This document shows positions 9,204 to 17,381 of a stretch of DNA of 64,000 bases, one piece after another. A program made the translations under genes and the position numbers. The number at the start of each line of letters is the position of its first letter. Within the stretch, counting starts at the first letter, position 1. A model generated the notes under the pieces. That model saw only the letters and a list, made by a program, of their open reading frames with translations, was not told the origin of the DNA and did not search any database. The DNA is from DAOMFB01 sp963801475 (lineage in GTDB: Bacteria; Acidobacteriota; Thermoanaerobaculia; UBA5066). The DNA is taken from assembly GCA_963801475.1 (NCBI GenBank), contig CAWDEX010000002.1, forward strand, positions 372,001 through 436,000. The letters run 5' to 3'.

Positions 9204-9452
9204 ATGGGTTGTTGCGGCGAGAACAGAAGGAGGGCGGCGATCGGGTACCCGTCCGTGACCCGCGACGCGCCGCCCCCCGACGGCCGGGCGGGCCCGGAGT
9301 CACGGCTTAGGCTCACCGGCCATTCGGCCATCCTCGTCCGGGGCCCGGTGAGCGGCCGCTCCTACGCGTTCACGAAGGAGAAGCCGGAGCAGGCCGTCGC
9401 CCGCTCGGATGTCGAAGCGCTCCTGCGCACGGGTCTCTTCGTCTCGGCATGA
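9204..9452 (+). CDS. Small hypothetical protein
   Basis: 82 residues from an ATG behind gaggaggcggctgaac, a strong ribosome binding site. It starts MGCCGENRR, and a short conserved-looking core (AILVRGPVSGRSYAF) suggests a small beta domain. Residues 65-78 look helical. No family recognised. It follows the DUF1360-like gene by 16 bases and is probably co-transcribed. Confidence 0.5.
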   Translation: MGCCGENRRRAAIGYPSVTRDAPPPDGRAGPESRLRLTGHSAILVRGPVSGRSYAFTKEKPEQAVARSDVEALLRTGLFVSA

Positions 9453-9584
9453 TCCGGAGGAGACCGAGAAGAAGACACAGAGAACGACGGCTCATACGGC
9501 ACCTGGACCCGGGTCGTTCCAGCTCCGAGGGCCCCGACTCGTCTCCGACGCGAAAATCGCGGCAAAATCAGGGCCGGGGGGATC

Positions 9585-10748
9585 ATGAAACTCTTCGTCC
9601 CGAGAGAAGCCGGAAGAGACGGAGACGGCGAGCGGCGGGTGGCGCTCGTCCCCGAGTCCGTCAAGAAGCTCGTGAAGGCCGGCGTCGCCGTCGCCGTCGA
9701 GCGCGACGCGGGGGCCGCCTCGTTCATCGACGACGGCCGATTCGTCGAGGCCGGCGCCACCATATCGACGGATCCCGGCACGGCGCTCGCCGAAGCCGAC
9801 CTGGTCGCGAGGGTCCGCGCGCCCCTTCCGGCCGAGGTGGAGCTGATGCGCCCCGGAGCGATGCTCCTCGCCCCCCTGATGCCCACCCGGAACCTCGACC
9901 TCGTCCGAAGGCTCCTCGCCCGCCGGGTGACCGCCTTCTCCACGGACGCCATCCCGCGCATCTCCCGGGCGCAGGCGATGGACGCCCTCTCTTCCATGGC
10001 CTCCATCGCCGGCTACAAGGCCGTCATCCTCGCCGCCGACGCCCTCCCCCGCTACTTCCCGATGCTCATGACGGCCGCAGGAACGGTGCTGCCGGCCAAG
10101 GTCTTCGTGATCGGGGCGGGGGTGGCCGGCCTGCAGGCCATCGCGACGGCCCGGAGGCTGGGGGCTGTCGTGGAAGCCACCGACACGCGCCCGGCGGTCA
10201 AGACCGAGATCGAGAGCCTGGGGGCCAAGTTCGTCGGCGTCGACACCTCCGAGGAGGCCCAGGACAAGGGGGGGTACGCGAAAGAGCTCTCGCAGGAGTT
10301 CTACCGGAAGCAGGGGGAGCTGATCGCCCGGCACTGCGCGGCCGCCGACGTGGTGATCACCACCGCACTCATCGGCGGCGTCATGGCGCCGAAGCTGATC
10401 AGCGCGGCGATGGTGGAGAAGATGAAGCCCGGCTCCGTCATCGTGGACCTCGCCGCGCCGGGGGGCGGGAACTGCGAGCTGACCCGACCCGGCCAGACCG
10501 TGGAGCACGGCGGCGTGAAGATCCTCGCCCCCCTGAACCTCCCGTCGGAGGTGGCCTCTCACGGCAGCCTCCTCTACTCGAGGAACCTCGCGGCGTTCCT
10601 CCTCGCGTTCGTGAAGGAGGGGGCCTTCGCGCTCGACCTCTCGGACGACATCCTCCGGGAAGCCACCATCACCCACGACGGCAAGGTGACCCACAGTCCC
10701 ACCGCGAAGGCTCTCGAAAAGTCGGAGAAGGAAGGAGCCCCCCGATGA
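9585..10748 (+). CDS. pntAA: NAD(P) transhydrogenase alpha subunit, part 1
   Basis: 387 residues forming domain I (NAD-binding) of the proton-translocating transhydrogenase, which moves hydride between NADH and NADP+. It opens with MKLFVPREAG and ERRVALVPESV, and has the dinucleotide fold VFVIGAGVAGLQAIATARRLGA near 165-185. It contains the loop YAKELSQEFY and VIVDLAAPGGGN. The alpha subunit is split into two genes here, as in many bacteria other than E. coli. The ATG of the next gene overlaps the stop as ATGA. Confidence 0.95.
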   Translation: MKLFVPREAGRDGDGERRVALVPESVKKLVKAGVAVAVERDAGAASFIDDGRFVEAGATISTDPGTALAEADLVARVRAPLPAEVELMRPGAMLLAPLMPTRNLDLVRRLLARRVTAFSTDAIPRISRAQAMDALSSMASIAGYKAVILAADALPRYFPMLMTAAGTVLPAKVFVIGAGVAGLQAIATARRLGAVVEATDTRPAVKTEIESLGAKFVGVDTSEEAQDKGGYAKELSQEFYRKQGELIARHCAAADVVITTALIGGVMAPKLISAAMVEKMKPGSVIVDLAAPGGGNCELTRPGQTVEHGGVKILAPLNLPSEVASHGSLLYSRNLAAFLLAFVKEGAFALDLSDDILREATITHDGKVTHSPTAKALEKSEKEGAPR

Positions 10749-11038
10749 ACTTCGATCTCCTCGTCTCGCATCTATGGGTCTTCCTCCTCGCGACCTTCGT
10801 CGGGCTTCTGGTCATCCAGCGCGTCTCGCGCCTGCTTCACACGCCCCTCATGTCCCTCACCAACGCCATCTCGGCCATCGCGGTCGTCGGCTCCATCGTG
10901 GTGGCGGGACGCCAGGAGTCGCCGCTCAGCACCGTTCTCGGCACCGTCGCCGTGACCGCCTCCATGATCAACATCGTCGGCGGCTACCTGATCACGTACC
11001 GGATGCTCGCCATGTTCAAGAAGGGGAAGCGCCCGTGA
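10745..11038 (+). CDS. pntAB: NAD(P) transhydrogenase alpha subunit, part 2 (membrane)
   Basis: 97 residues carrying the first membrane helices of domain II: helices at about 8-25, 38-57 and 65-85, with the family text PLMSLTNAISAI and MINIVGGYLITYRM. It works with PntB to form the proton channel. The start overlaps the pntAA stop by four bases and its own stop shares one base with the pntB start, a tightly coupled three-gene operon. Confidence 0.95.
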   Translation: MNFDLLVSHLWVFLLATFVGLLVIQRVSRLLHTPLMSLTNAISAIAVVGSIVVAGRQESPLSTVLGTVAVTASMINIVGGYLITYRMLAMFKKGKRP

Positions 11039-12430
11039 TGGGGAGCGAGCACGGAATCGAGGTCGTCTACGTCCTCTCCGCCGTCTGCTTCATCCTGGCC
11101 CTCTACTGGCTGAGCGCGGTCCCCACCGCCCGCCGGGGGGTCCTCACGGGCGTCCTCGGCATGGCGCTCGCCGTGGGCGGGACGCTGCTCAAGCCCGAGA
11201 TCGTCAGCTACAAGTGGATCGCCGTCGCCTTCGTGATCGGCACCGTCATCGGCGTCCCGATGGCGATGATGCCGATGACCGCCGTCCCCCAGCGGACGGC
11301 CCTCTCCCACGCCTTCGGCGCGCTGGCCGCGGCCCTCGTCGGGACGGCGGAGTACTTCCTGCGCGCCGGGACGCCGGAGATGGACCGGTTCACCATGGGG
11401 GCCCTTGGCCTCGAAGTCATCCTCGGCTTTTTGACCTTCACCGCGAGCCTGATGGCCTTCGGAAAGCTCCAGGAGGTCCTTCCCCAGCGCCCCATCACCT
11501 ACCGGGGGCAGAATTTCGTGAACCTGGGGATGCTGGCCGCGGCCGTCGCCATCGCGGCCTATCTCGTCGTGGTGCCCGGGAGCCGGGCCCTCTTCCTTCT
11601 CATGTCGGGCCTCGCCCTCGTCTTCGGCGTCCTTCTGATCATCCCCATCGGCGGCGCCGACATGCCCACGGTCATCTCGCTGCTCAACTCGTATGCGGGG
11701 CTCTCGGCCGCGGCGATGGGCTTCGTTTTGAACAACAAGCTCCTGATCATCGCGGGCTCGCTGGACGGCAGCTCGGGCCTGATCCTGTCGATCATCATGT
11801 GCAAGGCGATGAACCGGTCGTTCACGAACGTCCTCTTCGGGGCGTTCGGGCAGGTCACGGCCGCGGCGACGGCGTCCGGCGAGCAGAAGATCCATCGGAG
11901 CGCCAGCGCCGAGGAGGCGGCCAGCATCCTGGCGAACTCCTCTTCGGTGATGGTCGTCCCCGGGTACGGGATGGCCGCCGCCCAGGCCCAGCACAAAGTG
12001 CGCGAGCTTTACGACGCGCTGACCCGCCAGGGGGTGAGCGTGAAGTTCGCCATCCACCCGGTGGCCGGACGGATGCCGGGGCACATGAACGTCCTCCTGG
12101 CCGAGGCGGACATCCCGTACGACGCCCTCCTGGAGCTGGAGGAGGCCAACTCCGAGCTCCCCCAGATGTGACGTGGCGCTCGTCATCGGAGCCAACGACG
12201 TGACGAATCCGGCCGCCCGGCACGACAAGGCGAGCCCCATCTACGGCATGCCGATCATCGACACCGACAAGGCGCGCACCGTGATGGTCATCAAGCGGAG
12301 CATGAACCCGGGCTTCGCCGGCGTGGACAACGAGCTCTACTACCTCGACCGGACCCTCATGCTCTTCGGCGACGCCAAGAGCTTCGTCGGCGAGCTCGTC
12401 AAGGAGATCGACGCCCAGAGCGCGGGTTAA
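11038..12430 (+). CDS. pntB: NAD(P) transhydrogenase beta subunit, frame interrupted near the 3' end
   Basis: The first 377 codons (11038-12171) give the membrane helices and the start of the NADP-binding domain (VVPGYGMAAAQAQ, HPVAGRMPGHMNVLLAEA). The reading frame then meets TGA at 12169. The rest of domain III continues in the +1 frame from about 12164 (DVALVIGANDV, then GMPII and FKRSMN-like IKRSMNPGFAGVDN) to TAA at 12430. Removing one C from the run at 12159-12163 joins the two halves as ELPRCDVALVIG, exactly the family text. This is either a sequence error or a very recent frameshift; the protein is otherwise fully conserved. Confidence 0.9.
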
Positions 12431-12468
12431 GTGGGCTGGAGACTCGGCCCCGACGGGCACAACGAAAC

Positions 12469-12488
12469 GAGGCGGCTTGCGCCGCCTC
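12469..12488. terminator. Hairpin terminator between convergent pntB and hsp20
   Basis: Perfect 8-base stem GAGGCGGC/GCCGCCTC with loop TTGC. On the minus strand it is followed by a T-rich stretch (gtttcgttgtg), on the plus strand by tatat. It lies 39 bases after the pntB stop and 27 bases beyond the hsp20 stop, so it may serve both genes. Confidence 0.65.
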
Positions 12489-12514
12489 TATATCGGTCCG
12501 GGGGTCTGAAGAGA

Positions 12515-12991
12515 CTACGCCGCCTTGCGGCTCGCGATCTGCTTCGGGCCACCGACGCCGATCGAAATCGTCTTGGGCTTGGCGTTCTCCTTCTTCTGCA
12601 TCGTGACGTAGAGGACCCCGTCGACGAGGTTCGCGTGGACCTTCTCCGGGTCGATGTTGCTCGGAAGCGTGAAGCCCCGGACGAACTTGCCGTACGAACG
12701 CTCGACACGGTGGTAGTTCTTCTCGCTGGCCTTCGCGTCGAACACCCTCTCGCCCTCGATCGTCAGAACGCCGTTCTCGACTCTCAGGGTCAGGTCCTCG
12801 TTCTTGAAGCCGGGGAGCTCGGCGGTGAAGTTCAGGGTCTCCGGCGTCTCGGCGATGTCCATGGGAGGAGCCCACGACGCCGCGACCTCGTCCTCACGCC
12901 CCTGGATGCGGAACCCCTCGTTGAAATACCGGCTCATCTGACTCTGAAAGCTCTGGGGTTCGAGGCAAGTGTGATTCCGTCTGACTAACAA
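12515..12991 (-). CDS. Hsp20/alpha-crystallin small heat shock protein
   Basis: 158 residues. An ATP-independent holdase that binds unfolding proteins as oligomers. The alpha-crystallin domain spans about 45-140: PPMDIAETPETLNFTAELPG, then LRVENGVLTIEGER, and the C-terminal A-x-x-x-G-V-L motif NLVDGVLYVTM. The C-terminal IXI-like KTISIGV is also present. It stands alone as a monocistron between a good promoter (13070-13098) and a hairpin terminator. Confidence 0.93.
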   Translation of the reverse strand: MLVRRNHTCLEPQSFQSQMSRYFNEGFRIQGREDEVAASWAPPMDIAETPETLNFTAELPGFKNEDLTLRVENGVLTIEGERVFDAKASEKNYHRVERSYGKFVRGFTLPSNIDPEKVHANLVDGVLYVTMQKKENAKPKTISIGVGGPKQIASRKAA

Positions 12992-13069
12992 GAGATCTGC
13001 CTTCCGAAGACGTCTGATTGTCTTCCGGACGAACTAATCCTTTATGTGGGATTTTCGTCGACATCGCTA

Positions 13070-13098
13070 AATATATGACTTTAGTTGAATATTGTCAA
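13070..13098 (-). promoter_or_regulatory. Sigma-70-type promoter of hsp20
   Basis: On the minus strand: TTGACA (13098-13093), a 17-base spacer, then TATATT (13075-13070). This is a perfect -35 and five of six -10 bases at ideal spacing, in an AT-rich patch of a GC-rich genome. It leaves about 70-75 bases of untranslated leader. No CIRCE inverted repeat is seen, so HrcA control is not supported. Confidence 0.8.
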
Positions 13099-13162
13099 GT
13101 TTTCTTCCTCAGGGAGCAGATGCAAAATTGATCATCGTGGGGATTGAATCCACGTTCTCTCC

Positions 13163-13330
13163 AGAACTCCCTCAGGAAGACCCGGATATCCAGCTTCAGC
13201 CAGCCGCCACCCAGCCTTTCGCCTTCAGCCGGCCGAAGAGGAGCTTGCCGGCGTCCATCAGCCGCGCCGGGACCTCGTGCTTCTCCTTCGGCACCCAGCC
13301 CAGCGTGTGTCCCGCCTCGTCGACGGGTGC
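13163..13330 (-). pseudogene. 3' fragment of a HIRAN-domain gene (repeat copy 1)
   Basis: Reads on the minus strand as EAGHTLGWVPKEK, then ARLMDAGKLLFGRL, and finally WLKLDIRVFLREF. This is the C-terminal 50-odd residues of the intact HIRAN protein at 15826-16224. One base is missing relative to that gene (tgggt-ggcgg against tgggtcggcgg), which shifts the last 15 residues out of frame. There is no start or N-terminal half. Together with copies at 14337, 14994 and 17834 it forms a set of 5'-truncated pieces sharing one 3' end. Confidence 0.8.
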
Positions 13331-13376
13331 GGTCGCTCCCCCGTATCGACCTCTATGAGATATCATATGACCTCCT

Positions 13377-13706
13377 ATGAAGGTCAGTTCCCCTTTCGGC
13401 TCCCAGACCCGCACGCGCCTGCTGCTCGCCGTCGAGCTGCTCGGACAGAGCTACTCCCGAGAGCTCGCCCGGCTCCTGGGGGTTTCGCTTTCGTCCGTGC
13501 AGAAGGCCTTGGCCGGTCTCGATCGTGACGCCCTCATCGCCAGCCGGCTTATGGGTTGCACCCGCGTTATTCAGCTGAATCCCCGGTATTTCGCAGCGGA
13601 ACAACTCCGAGCCTTGATCGCCAGGCTGGCGGCCGAGGATCGCGATCTCAAGGCGCGCATCGCGGTGCTCCGGCGGAGGCCGCGTCGCATCGGGAAGCCG
13701 TTGTGA
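13377..13706 (+). CDS. Winged-helix regulator paired with a nucleotidyltransferase
   Basis: 109 residues. Residues 12-60 form a winged helix (TRLLLAVELLGQSYSRELAR, then LLGVSLSSVQKALAGLDRD and a wing), followed by a basic helical tail. It resembles the small ArsR/MarR-like proteins encoded just before MNT-type nucleotidyltransferases, where they act as antitoxin or autorepressor. Upstream, TATGA-GATA-TCATA (13353-13366) is an inverted repeat that could be its operator. The stop overlaps the following GTG start as GTGA. Confidence 0.65.
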   Translation: MKVSSPFGSQTRTRLLLAVELLGQSYSRELARLLGVSLSSVQKALAGLDRDALIASRLMGCTRVIQLNPRYFAAEQLRALIARLAAEDRDLKARIAVLRRRPRRIGKPL

Positions 13707-14281
13707 AGATCACCTCGCGATCTTCCTTGAGACAGGTTGCGGCCGCGGTGGCCGATACGCTTCGAAGGGCACGGATCCGGGCCGTACTCACCGGTGGCGC
13801 CTGCGCGACGATCTATTCCCGCGGCGAGTACCAGTCACGGGACATCGACCTGATTCTCCAGTCGTCGCCGGCCCAGGGTTCGCTCGATGAGACAATGGTA
13901 AAGGTGGGCTTCCTCCGTCGCGGGGACTGCTACGAGCACCCGGACTCCTTGTTCTTCGTCTAATTCCCCCGCGGACCCCTGTCTATCGGGTCCGACACCT
14001 CGATAGAGCCGGCCGAGCTCCCGGTCGGCGGCGTGTCGGTCATTCTGCTGTCGGCGACGGATTCCTGCCGGGATCGCCTTGCAGCCTTCTACCACTGGAA
14101 GGATCGACAGAGTCTGACGGCGGCTGTCGGCATAGCCGCCCGGCACTCAGTCGATCTGGAGGCCATTCGCTCCTGGAGTACGCGAGAAGGTGCGACTCGG
14201 GGTTTCGAGGAGTTCATGGTTGATCTGCGTGCCGCCCGCGCGAGACGGCGTCGAACCAGCCACTCGAAGAAACGAGGCTAG
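13703..14281 (+). pseudogene. Nucleotidyltransferase with one in-frame stop
   Basis: GTG start at 13703 overlapping the regulator's stop. The NTase core is clear: RAVLTGGACATIYS and SRDIDLIL (the D-x-D metal motif). At 13961 a TAA interrupts an otherwise continuous frame: before it LFFV, after it FPRGPLSIGSD, where relatives read FFVEFPPGP. A single G-to-T change (GAA to TAA) explains it. The second half (DRLAAFYHWKDRQSL to the stop at 14281) is intact. It is either a true nonsense mutation that inactivates the presumed toxin, or a base error. Confidence 0.75.
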
Positions 14282-14336
14282 CCGTCTGATCTGAGGTGGG
14301 AGAGCCGTCCTCCTCGCCCTCTCTCCCGCCTCCTCT

Positions 14337-14383
14337 GAAACTCCCTCAGAAACGCCCGGATATCGAGCTTCAGCCGGCCGCTT
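14337..14383 (-). repeat. HIRAN-3'-end repeat, copy 2
   Basis: The plus-strand text ctccctcagaaacgcccgg followed by atatcgagcttcagccggcc matches the other copies over about 45 bases. Minus-strand translation RLKLDIRAFLREF. It lies immediately downstream of the secreted-protein gene at 14394 and after the nucleotidyltransferase gene. Confidence 0.7.
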
Positions 14384-14393
14384 TCGGTCCCTG

Positions 14394-14834
14394 CTATTCC
14401 GCCTTGTCGCTCCAGCTCTGCTTGCCGACCTTCCAGGCGCCCCCCTCCTGGATCATCTCGACCTTCCCGTACGAGGGCTTGGGCTCGCCCTTCGTCTTGC
14501 CCGTGACCGACAGCGTGGCCTTGGTCCCGTCGACCTTGAGGCCCGTGATCTTTTTCTCGTCCGGGGCCATCGCTCCGAGGAACTCGACCACGTCCTTGGG
14601 CTTCTTGTTCATCTCCTTGGCCTGGGCTTCCAGCTGCTGCATCGCCTCGGCCGGAACGACCTTCTTCCACGCCTCGACATCCCCGGCCTTCACGGCCTTG
14701 ACCCAGGCCAGGTAGGCCTTCGCCTGCGCGCTCGCGGCCACATCGCCTCCGGCCTTCGGCGGGTTGGCGGCGACAACGGGAAGGGCCGCGGCCACGAAGA
14801 GAGCCGCGAGGGTGAGATGGAGGAAACGTCTCAT
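14394..14834 (-). CDS. Small secreted protein of unknown function
   Basis: 146 residues with a clear signal peptide (MRRFLHLTLAALFVAAALPVVAA, cleavage near 23). The mature part is about 120 residues, Lys-rich, with helices (AKAYLAWVKAVKAGDVEAWKK) followed by beta strands ending in GAWKVGKQSW. The shape recalls secreted NTF2-like/DUF4878 proteins, but this is only a shape argument. It is flanked by repeat copies 2 and 3 and transcribed alone. Confidence 0.7.
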   Translation of the reverse strand: MRRFLHLTLAALFVAAALPVVAANPPKAGGDVAASAQAKAYLAWVKAVKAGDVEAWKKVVPAEAMQQLEAQAKEMNKKPKDVVEFLGAMAPDEKKITGLKVDGTKATLSVTGKTKGEPKPSYGKVEMIQEGGAWKVGKQSWSDKAE

Positions 14835-14993
14835 GGAGCTTCCTTTCTAGAGAAAAGCGCGACGGGTGCCGCGCCAGGTTGGCTTGAGCGGGACCGATTC
14901 TAGCGCCCGAACGCGTGGATCTTCCCCCCACGCGCCACGGAACCATTCGGAGTTCCCGGCGAACCGAGGCGAGCGTGTGACGCTGGGCCTTTC

Positions 14994-15075
14994 TAGAAAT
15001 CTCTCAGGAAGACCCGGATATCGAGCTTCAGCCAGCCGCCGAGCCAGCTTTTCCCTTCCAGCCGCAAATCTGCCG
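14994..15075 (-). repeat. HIRAN-3'-end repeat, copy 3
   Basis: About 80 bases. Minus-strand translation LEGKSWLGGWLKLDIRVFLR then DF and a stop, the exact C-terminal end of the HIRAN protein without its body. It separates the secreted-protein gene from the HepT/MntA module. Confidence 0.75.
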
Positions 15076-15102
15076 CGTGGAGGCTGTTACCCCGTCTTCA
15101 GG

Positions 15103-15450
15103 TCAGACCCCCGGAGAGAGAAGCACCTTCTCGAGCTGCGCGATCAGCGGGGGGGAGTTCTTGTCGATCGTCCGGAGAACAACCTCGAGGTCGACCGTGG
15201 CGTAACCGTGGATGATCTCGTTTCTCATCCCCACCGCCCGACTCCACGGTATCTCTGGAAACCGGGCGCGAACCTCCGGCGATGTCTTCGATGCCGCTTC
15301 TCCGAGGATCTCGAAGAGTCTCTCGAGGGCGAGCACCCGAATCTCGTCGTCTTCAAGGTCCTTCAAGGTGCGCCCGCGGGCGAACTCGACCGCCTTCGTC
15401 GCGGCATCGAGCATGTGCCTGAAACGGATCAGCTCGTCATGCTGCGTCAT
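15103..15450 (-). CDS. hepT: HepT-like RNase toxin
   Basis: 115 residues of the HEPN/DUF86 fold. HepT toxins are RNases or are neutralised by AMP-ylation by their MntA partner. The catalytic R-x4-H-x-Y motif is intact as RNEIIHGY (about residues 77-84). The N-terminus MTQHDELIRFRHMLDA is family-like. The start overlaps the mntA stop by 14 bases, antitoxin gene first, the usual order. A second, damaged copy of the same module is at 29055-29721. Confidence 0.9.
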   Translation of the reverse strand: MTQHDELIRFRHMLDAATKAVEFARGRTLKDLEDDEIRVLALERLFEILGEAASKTSPEVRARFPEIPWSRAVGMRNEIIHGYATVDLEVVLRTIDKNSPPLIAQLEKVLLSPGV

Positions 15451-15760
15451 GCAGCGGGACCGCCTCGCGAAGGACCCGGTCGCGGAAGTATGGACTGAGC
15501 GCCTTTGGCGTCTTCAAGTCCACTTCGCGCCCGAGGATTCCGATCAGTTCTTCCTTCATGCCGACAAGCTCGAAGAACCCCGGAATCGCCTGCGGTTCGA
15601 ACTCCACGAGCACGTCGATGTCGCTGCCGGGCTCGAAATCGTCCCGCAGGACAGACCCGAACAGGGAAAGCTTCCGGATGTGGTTCCGCCGACAGAAATC
15701 GCCAATGGCTTCGGGTGAGGCCGCGATTCGCCTGATCAGATTCATCCGGACCGCTTCCAT
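15437..15760 (-). CDS. mntA: MntA-type nucleotidyltransferase antitoxin
   Basis: 107 residues. A minimal nucleotidyltransferase that AMP-ylates the HepT tyrosine. The signature GSVLRDDFEPGSDIDVLVEF gives the G-S-x10-D-x-D metal motif. The C-terminal RVLREAVPLHDAA is typical. ATG codons at 15760 and 15745 are both possible starts. It pairs with hepT directly downstream. Confidence 0.9.
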   Translation of the reverse strand: MEAVRMNLIRRIAASPEAIGDFCRRNHIRKLSLFGSVLRDDFEPGSDIDVLVEFEPQAIPGFFELVGMKEELIGILGREVDLKTPKALSPYFRDRVLREAVPLHDAA

Positions 15761-15825
15761 CTCAACTCAATCGTACGCTCAGGATCCGGAAGCACGCCTC
15801 CAACCTTCGGGCCCGTTCATCTCCT

Positions 15826-16224
15826 TCAGAAGTCCCTCAGGAAGACCCGGATATCCAGCTTCAGCCAGCCGCCGACCCAGCTCTTCCCTTCCAGCCGACC
15901 AAAGAGGAGCTTGCCGGCATCCATCAGCCGCGCCAGGACCTCGTTCTTCTCCTTCGGCACCCAGCCCAGCGTGTGTCCCGTCTCGTCGTGAATCCGTATG
16001 GCCAGCGTGTCGAACTTGTTCGCGGGCTCTCGCAGGAACGGCAGCAGCGTTCCCGGCTTCAGCTGCGGCTCGATCTCCTTCACCGGCTGGTGGCTCGTCC
16101 CGGCCACGTGGCACTCCAGAAGGAAGATCTCCTTCGCGAACGGCTTCAGCGTCCCGTCCTTCCCGAACGAGCCGTGCATCAGCGCCAGGAGCGCCGGGTC
16201 AATGGACGACAGGTCCGTTCCCAT
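15826..16224 (-). CDS. HIRAN-domain protein
   Basis: 132 residues, almost entirely one HIRAN domain: FLLECHVAGTSHQPVKEIEP, then FLREPANKFDTLAIRIHD, and GHTLGWVPKEKNEVLARLMD. HIRAN domains bind DNA 3' ends or damaged DNA in helicases (HLTF, Rad5) and also occur alone, as here, where the role is unknown. The start overlaps the J-domain gene by 26 bases, so the two products are probably made together. Its last 17 codons are the parental sequence of the dispersed repeat (copy 4). Confidence 0.85.
   Translation of the reverse strand: MGTDLSSIDPALLALMHGSFGKDGTLKPFAKEIFLLECHVAGTSHQPVKEIEPQLKPGTLLPFLREPANKFDTLAIRIHDETGHTLGWVPKEKNEVLARLMDAGKLLFGRLEGKSWVGGWLKLDIRVFLRDF
15827..15876 (-). repeat. HIRAN-3'-end repeat, copy 4 (in the intact gene)
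   Basis: The plus-strand text agtccctcaggaagacccgg then atatccagcttcagccagcc. This copy encodes the functional C-terminus GGWLKLDIRVFLRDF of the HIRAN protein. The other copies match it and add a shared pyrimidine tract plus AGAA just past the stop. Confidence 0.8.
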
Positions 16225-17026
16225 CCCCGTCCGCCATCAGAAGGGCGAAATGCTTCGTCAGCTCCTTCGCCTGTCGCGAAAGCTCCTCCGCCTCGGCCGC
16301 CAGCGCCTCGCACCGCACCTTCACCCACGCCTCGTCGCTCAGCTGGCGCTCCAGCGTAAAGGGAGACTCCGAGCGGATCGAGACGATTTTCTTCCTCTGG
16401 GTCTCGACGTGCTTCGTAAGCACCTTCTTCTCGTGCTCCAGCGCATCCATCGCCGGCGTCTCCTTCGGCGCAATCTTCCCTTCCGAAAGCACTACCAGCG
16501 CGCGCATCCCTAGCAGGTCGTTCAGGCGATTGGCCTCCTGCACCTTGAACCAGAGCTTCTTCTCGTCGTCAGAAAGGTCCGGATGAAGATCGGGGTGGAG
16601 CTTCTTCACGAGGATCAGATAGAGCTTTCGCAGCTCGTCCGTCTCCTCTTTCGACAGCAGCCCCTTCAGGTGCTCCGCCGCGGCCTTCACCTTTTTCGCA
16701 GCCGCCTCCAGCCGCTCCGTCCACTCCGCCGCCTCGCGTTCCAGCGTCGCCTCGATCCGCGCCGGGTCGGGCGCCTTCCCGGCGTTCAAGTCCGCCTGCG
16801 CGAGGTCGATCGCCCGCTTCACCCGCGCCACCTCGTACTTCGCGGCCAACAGCTCCAGGTCCGCCGGCCCCAGCCGCACCTGATACAGCGCCAGAAGGTT
16901 CGGCCGGACGAACTCCACCAGCTCGTCCACCTCGGCCAGAAGCGCGGCCAGTTCCTCGCGCAGGACAGCCACCTCGGCCGCGAGGGTGGCATGTGCCGGG
17001 TGAAGCGCCAGCGTCGGATTCGACAT
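16199..17026 (-). CDS. J-domain-like coiled-coil protein
   Basis: 275 residues from the ATG at 17026; the upstream in-frame extension is not protein-like. Residues about 10-100 are helical and coiled-coil-like. Near 130-165 lies LYLILVKKLHPDLHPDLSDD followed by WFKVQEANRL, which has the HPD tripeptide and flanking helices of a DnaJ domain. More coiled coil follows to the end. It may recruit an Hsp70 or be a structural J-like module. It is translated with the HIRAN gene (26-base overlap). The functional link is inference. Confidence 0.65.
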   Translation of the reverse strand: MSNPTLALHPAHATLAAEVAVLREELAALLAEVDELVEFVRPNLLALYQVRLGPADLELLAAKYEVARVKRAIDLAQADLNAGKAPDPARIEATLEREAAEWTERLEAAAKKVKAAAEHLKGLLSKEETDELRKLYLILVKKLHPDLHPDLSDDEKKLWFKVQEANRLNDLLGMRALVVLSEGKIAPKETPAMDALEHEKKVLTKHVETQRKKIVSIRSESPFTLERQLSDEAWVKVRCEALAAEAEELSRQAKELTKHFALLMADGDGNGPVVH

Positions 17027-17108
17027 TTCGGGTCTCGTTATTGTCGCGCCTTTAGGACACTCCAACCGGCCACACATTCTCCGATCTGCAGCGACTGCCG
17101 CCTCGCGC

Positions 17109-17378
17109 TCAGACGTGAGCGCGCGAGGACCGCTTCGGAAACTCCTCGCGGATGACTCTTCGAAGGATTGACTCGAGAGGCTCATCGATCCGCCGGACGT
17201 GCTCGCGAAGCGCGGCGTTCATCAGGGTCTGATAGTTCCCTCCGCCGGCGTCGTTCACCTTTCGACGGAACCATTCGACGATGTCCGAATCGAGCCGGAT
17301 GGTGATGCGCGTCTTGCCTTTCGGCACACGAACCACGGCGCCCCGCTTAGCTCCCGCGAAGTCGTATTCTCGTTTCAT
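17109..17378 (-). CDS. brnA: BrnA-like ribbon-helix-helix antitoxin
   Basis: 89 residues. The ribbon-helix-helix region is KTRITIRLDSDIVEWFRRKV followed by YQTLMNAALREHV. BrnA antitoxins bind BrnT and repress the operon. It follows brnT by three bases, with the toxin gene first as usual for brnTA. Confidence 0.88.
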   Translation of the reverse strand: MKREYDFAGAKRGAVVRVPKGKTRITIRLDSDIVEWFRRKVNDAGGGNYQTLMNAALREHVRRIDEPLESILRRVIREEFPKRSSRAHV

Positions 17379-17381
17379 AGA

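Noticed and set aside
11038..12171. The pntB TGA as a selenocysteine codon (SelB is present)
   Set aside because: Reading through TGA in the same frame does not give PntB sequence; the family text continues in the other frame.
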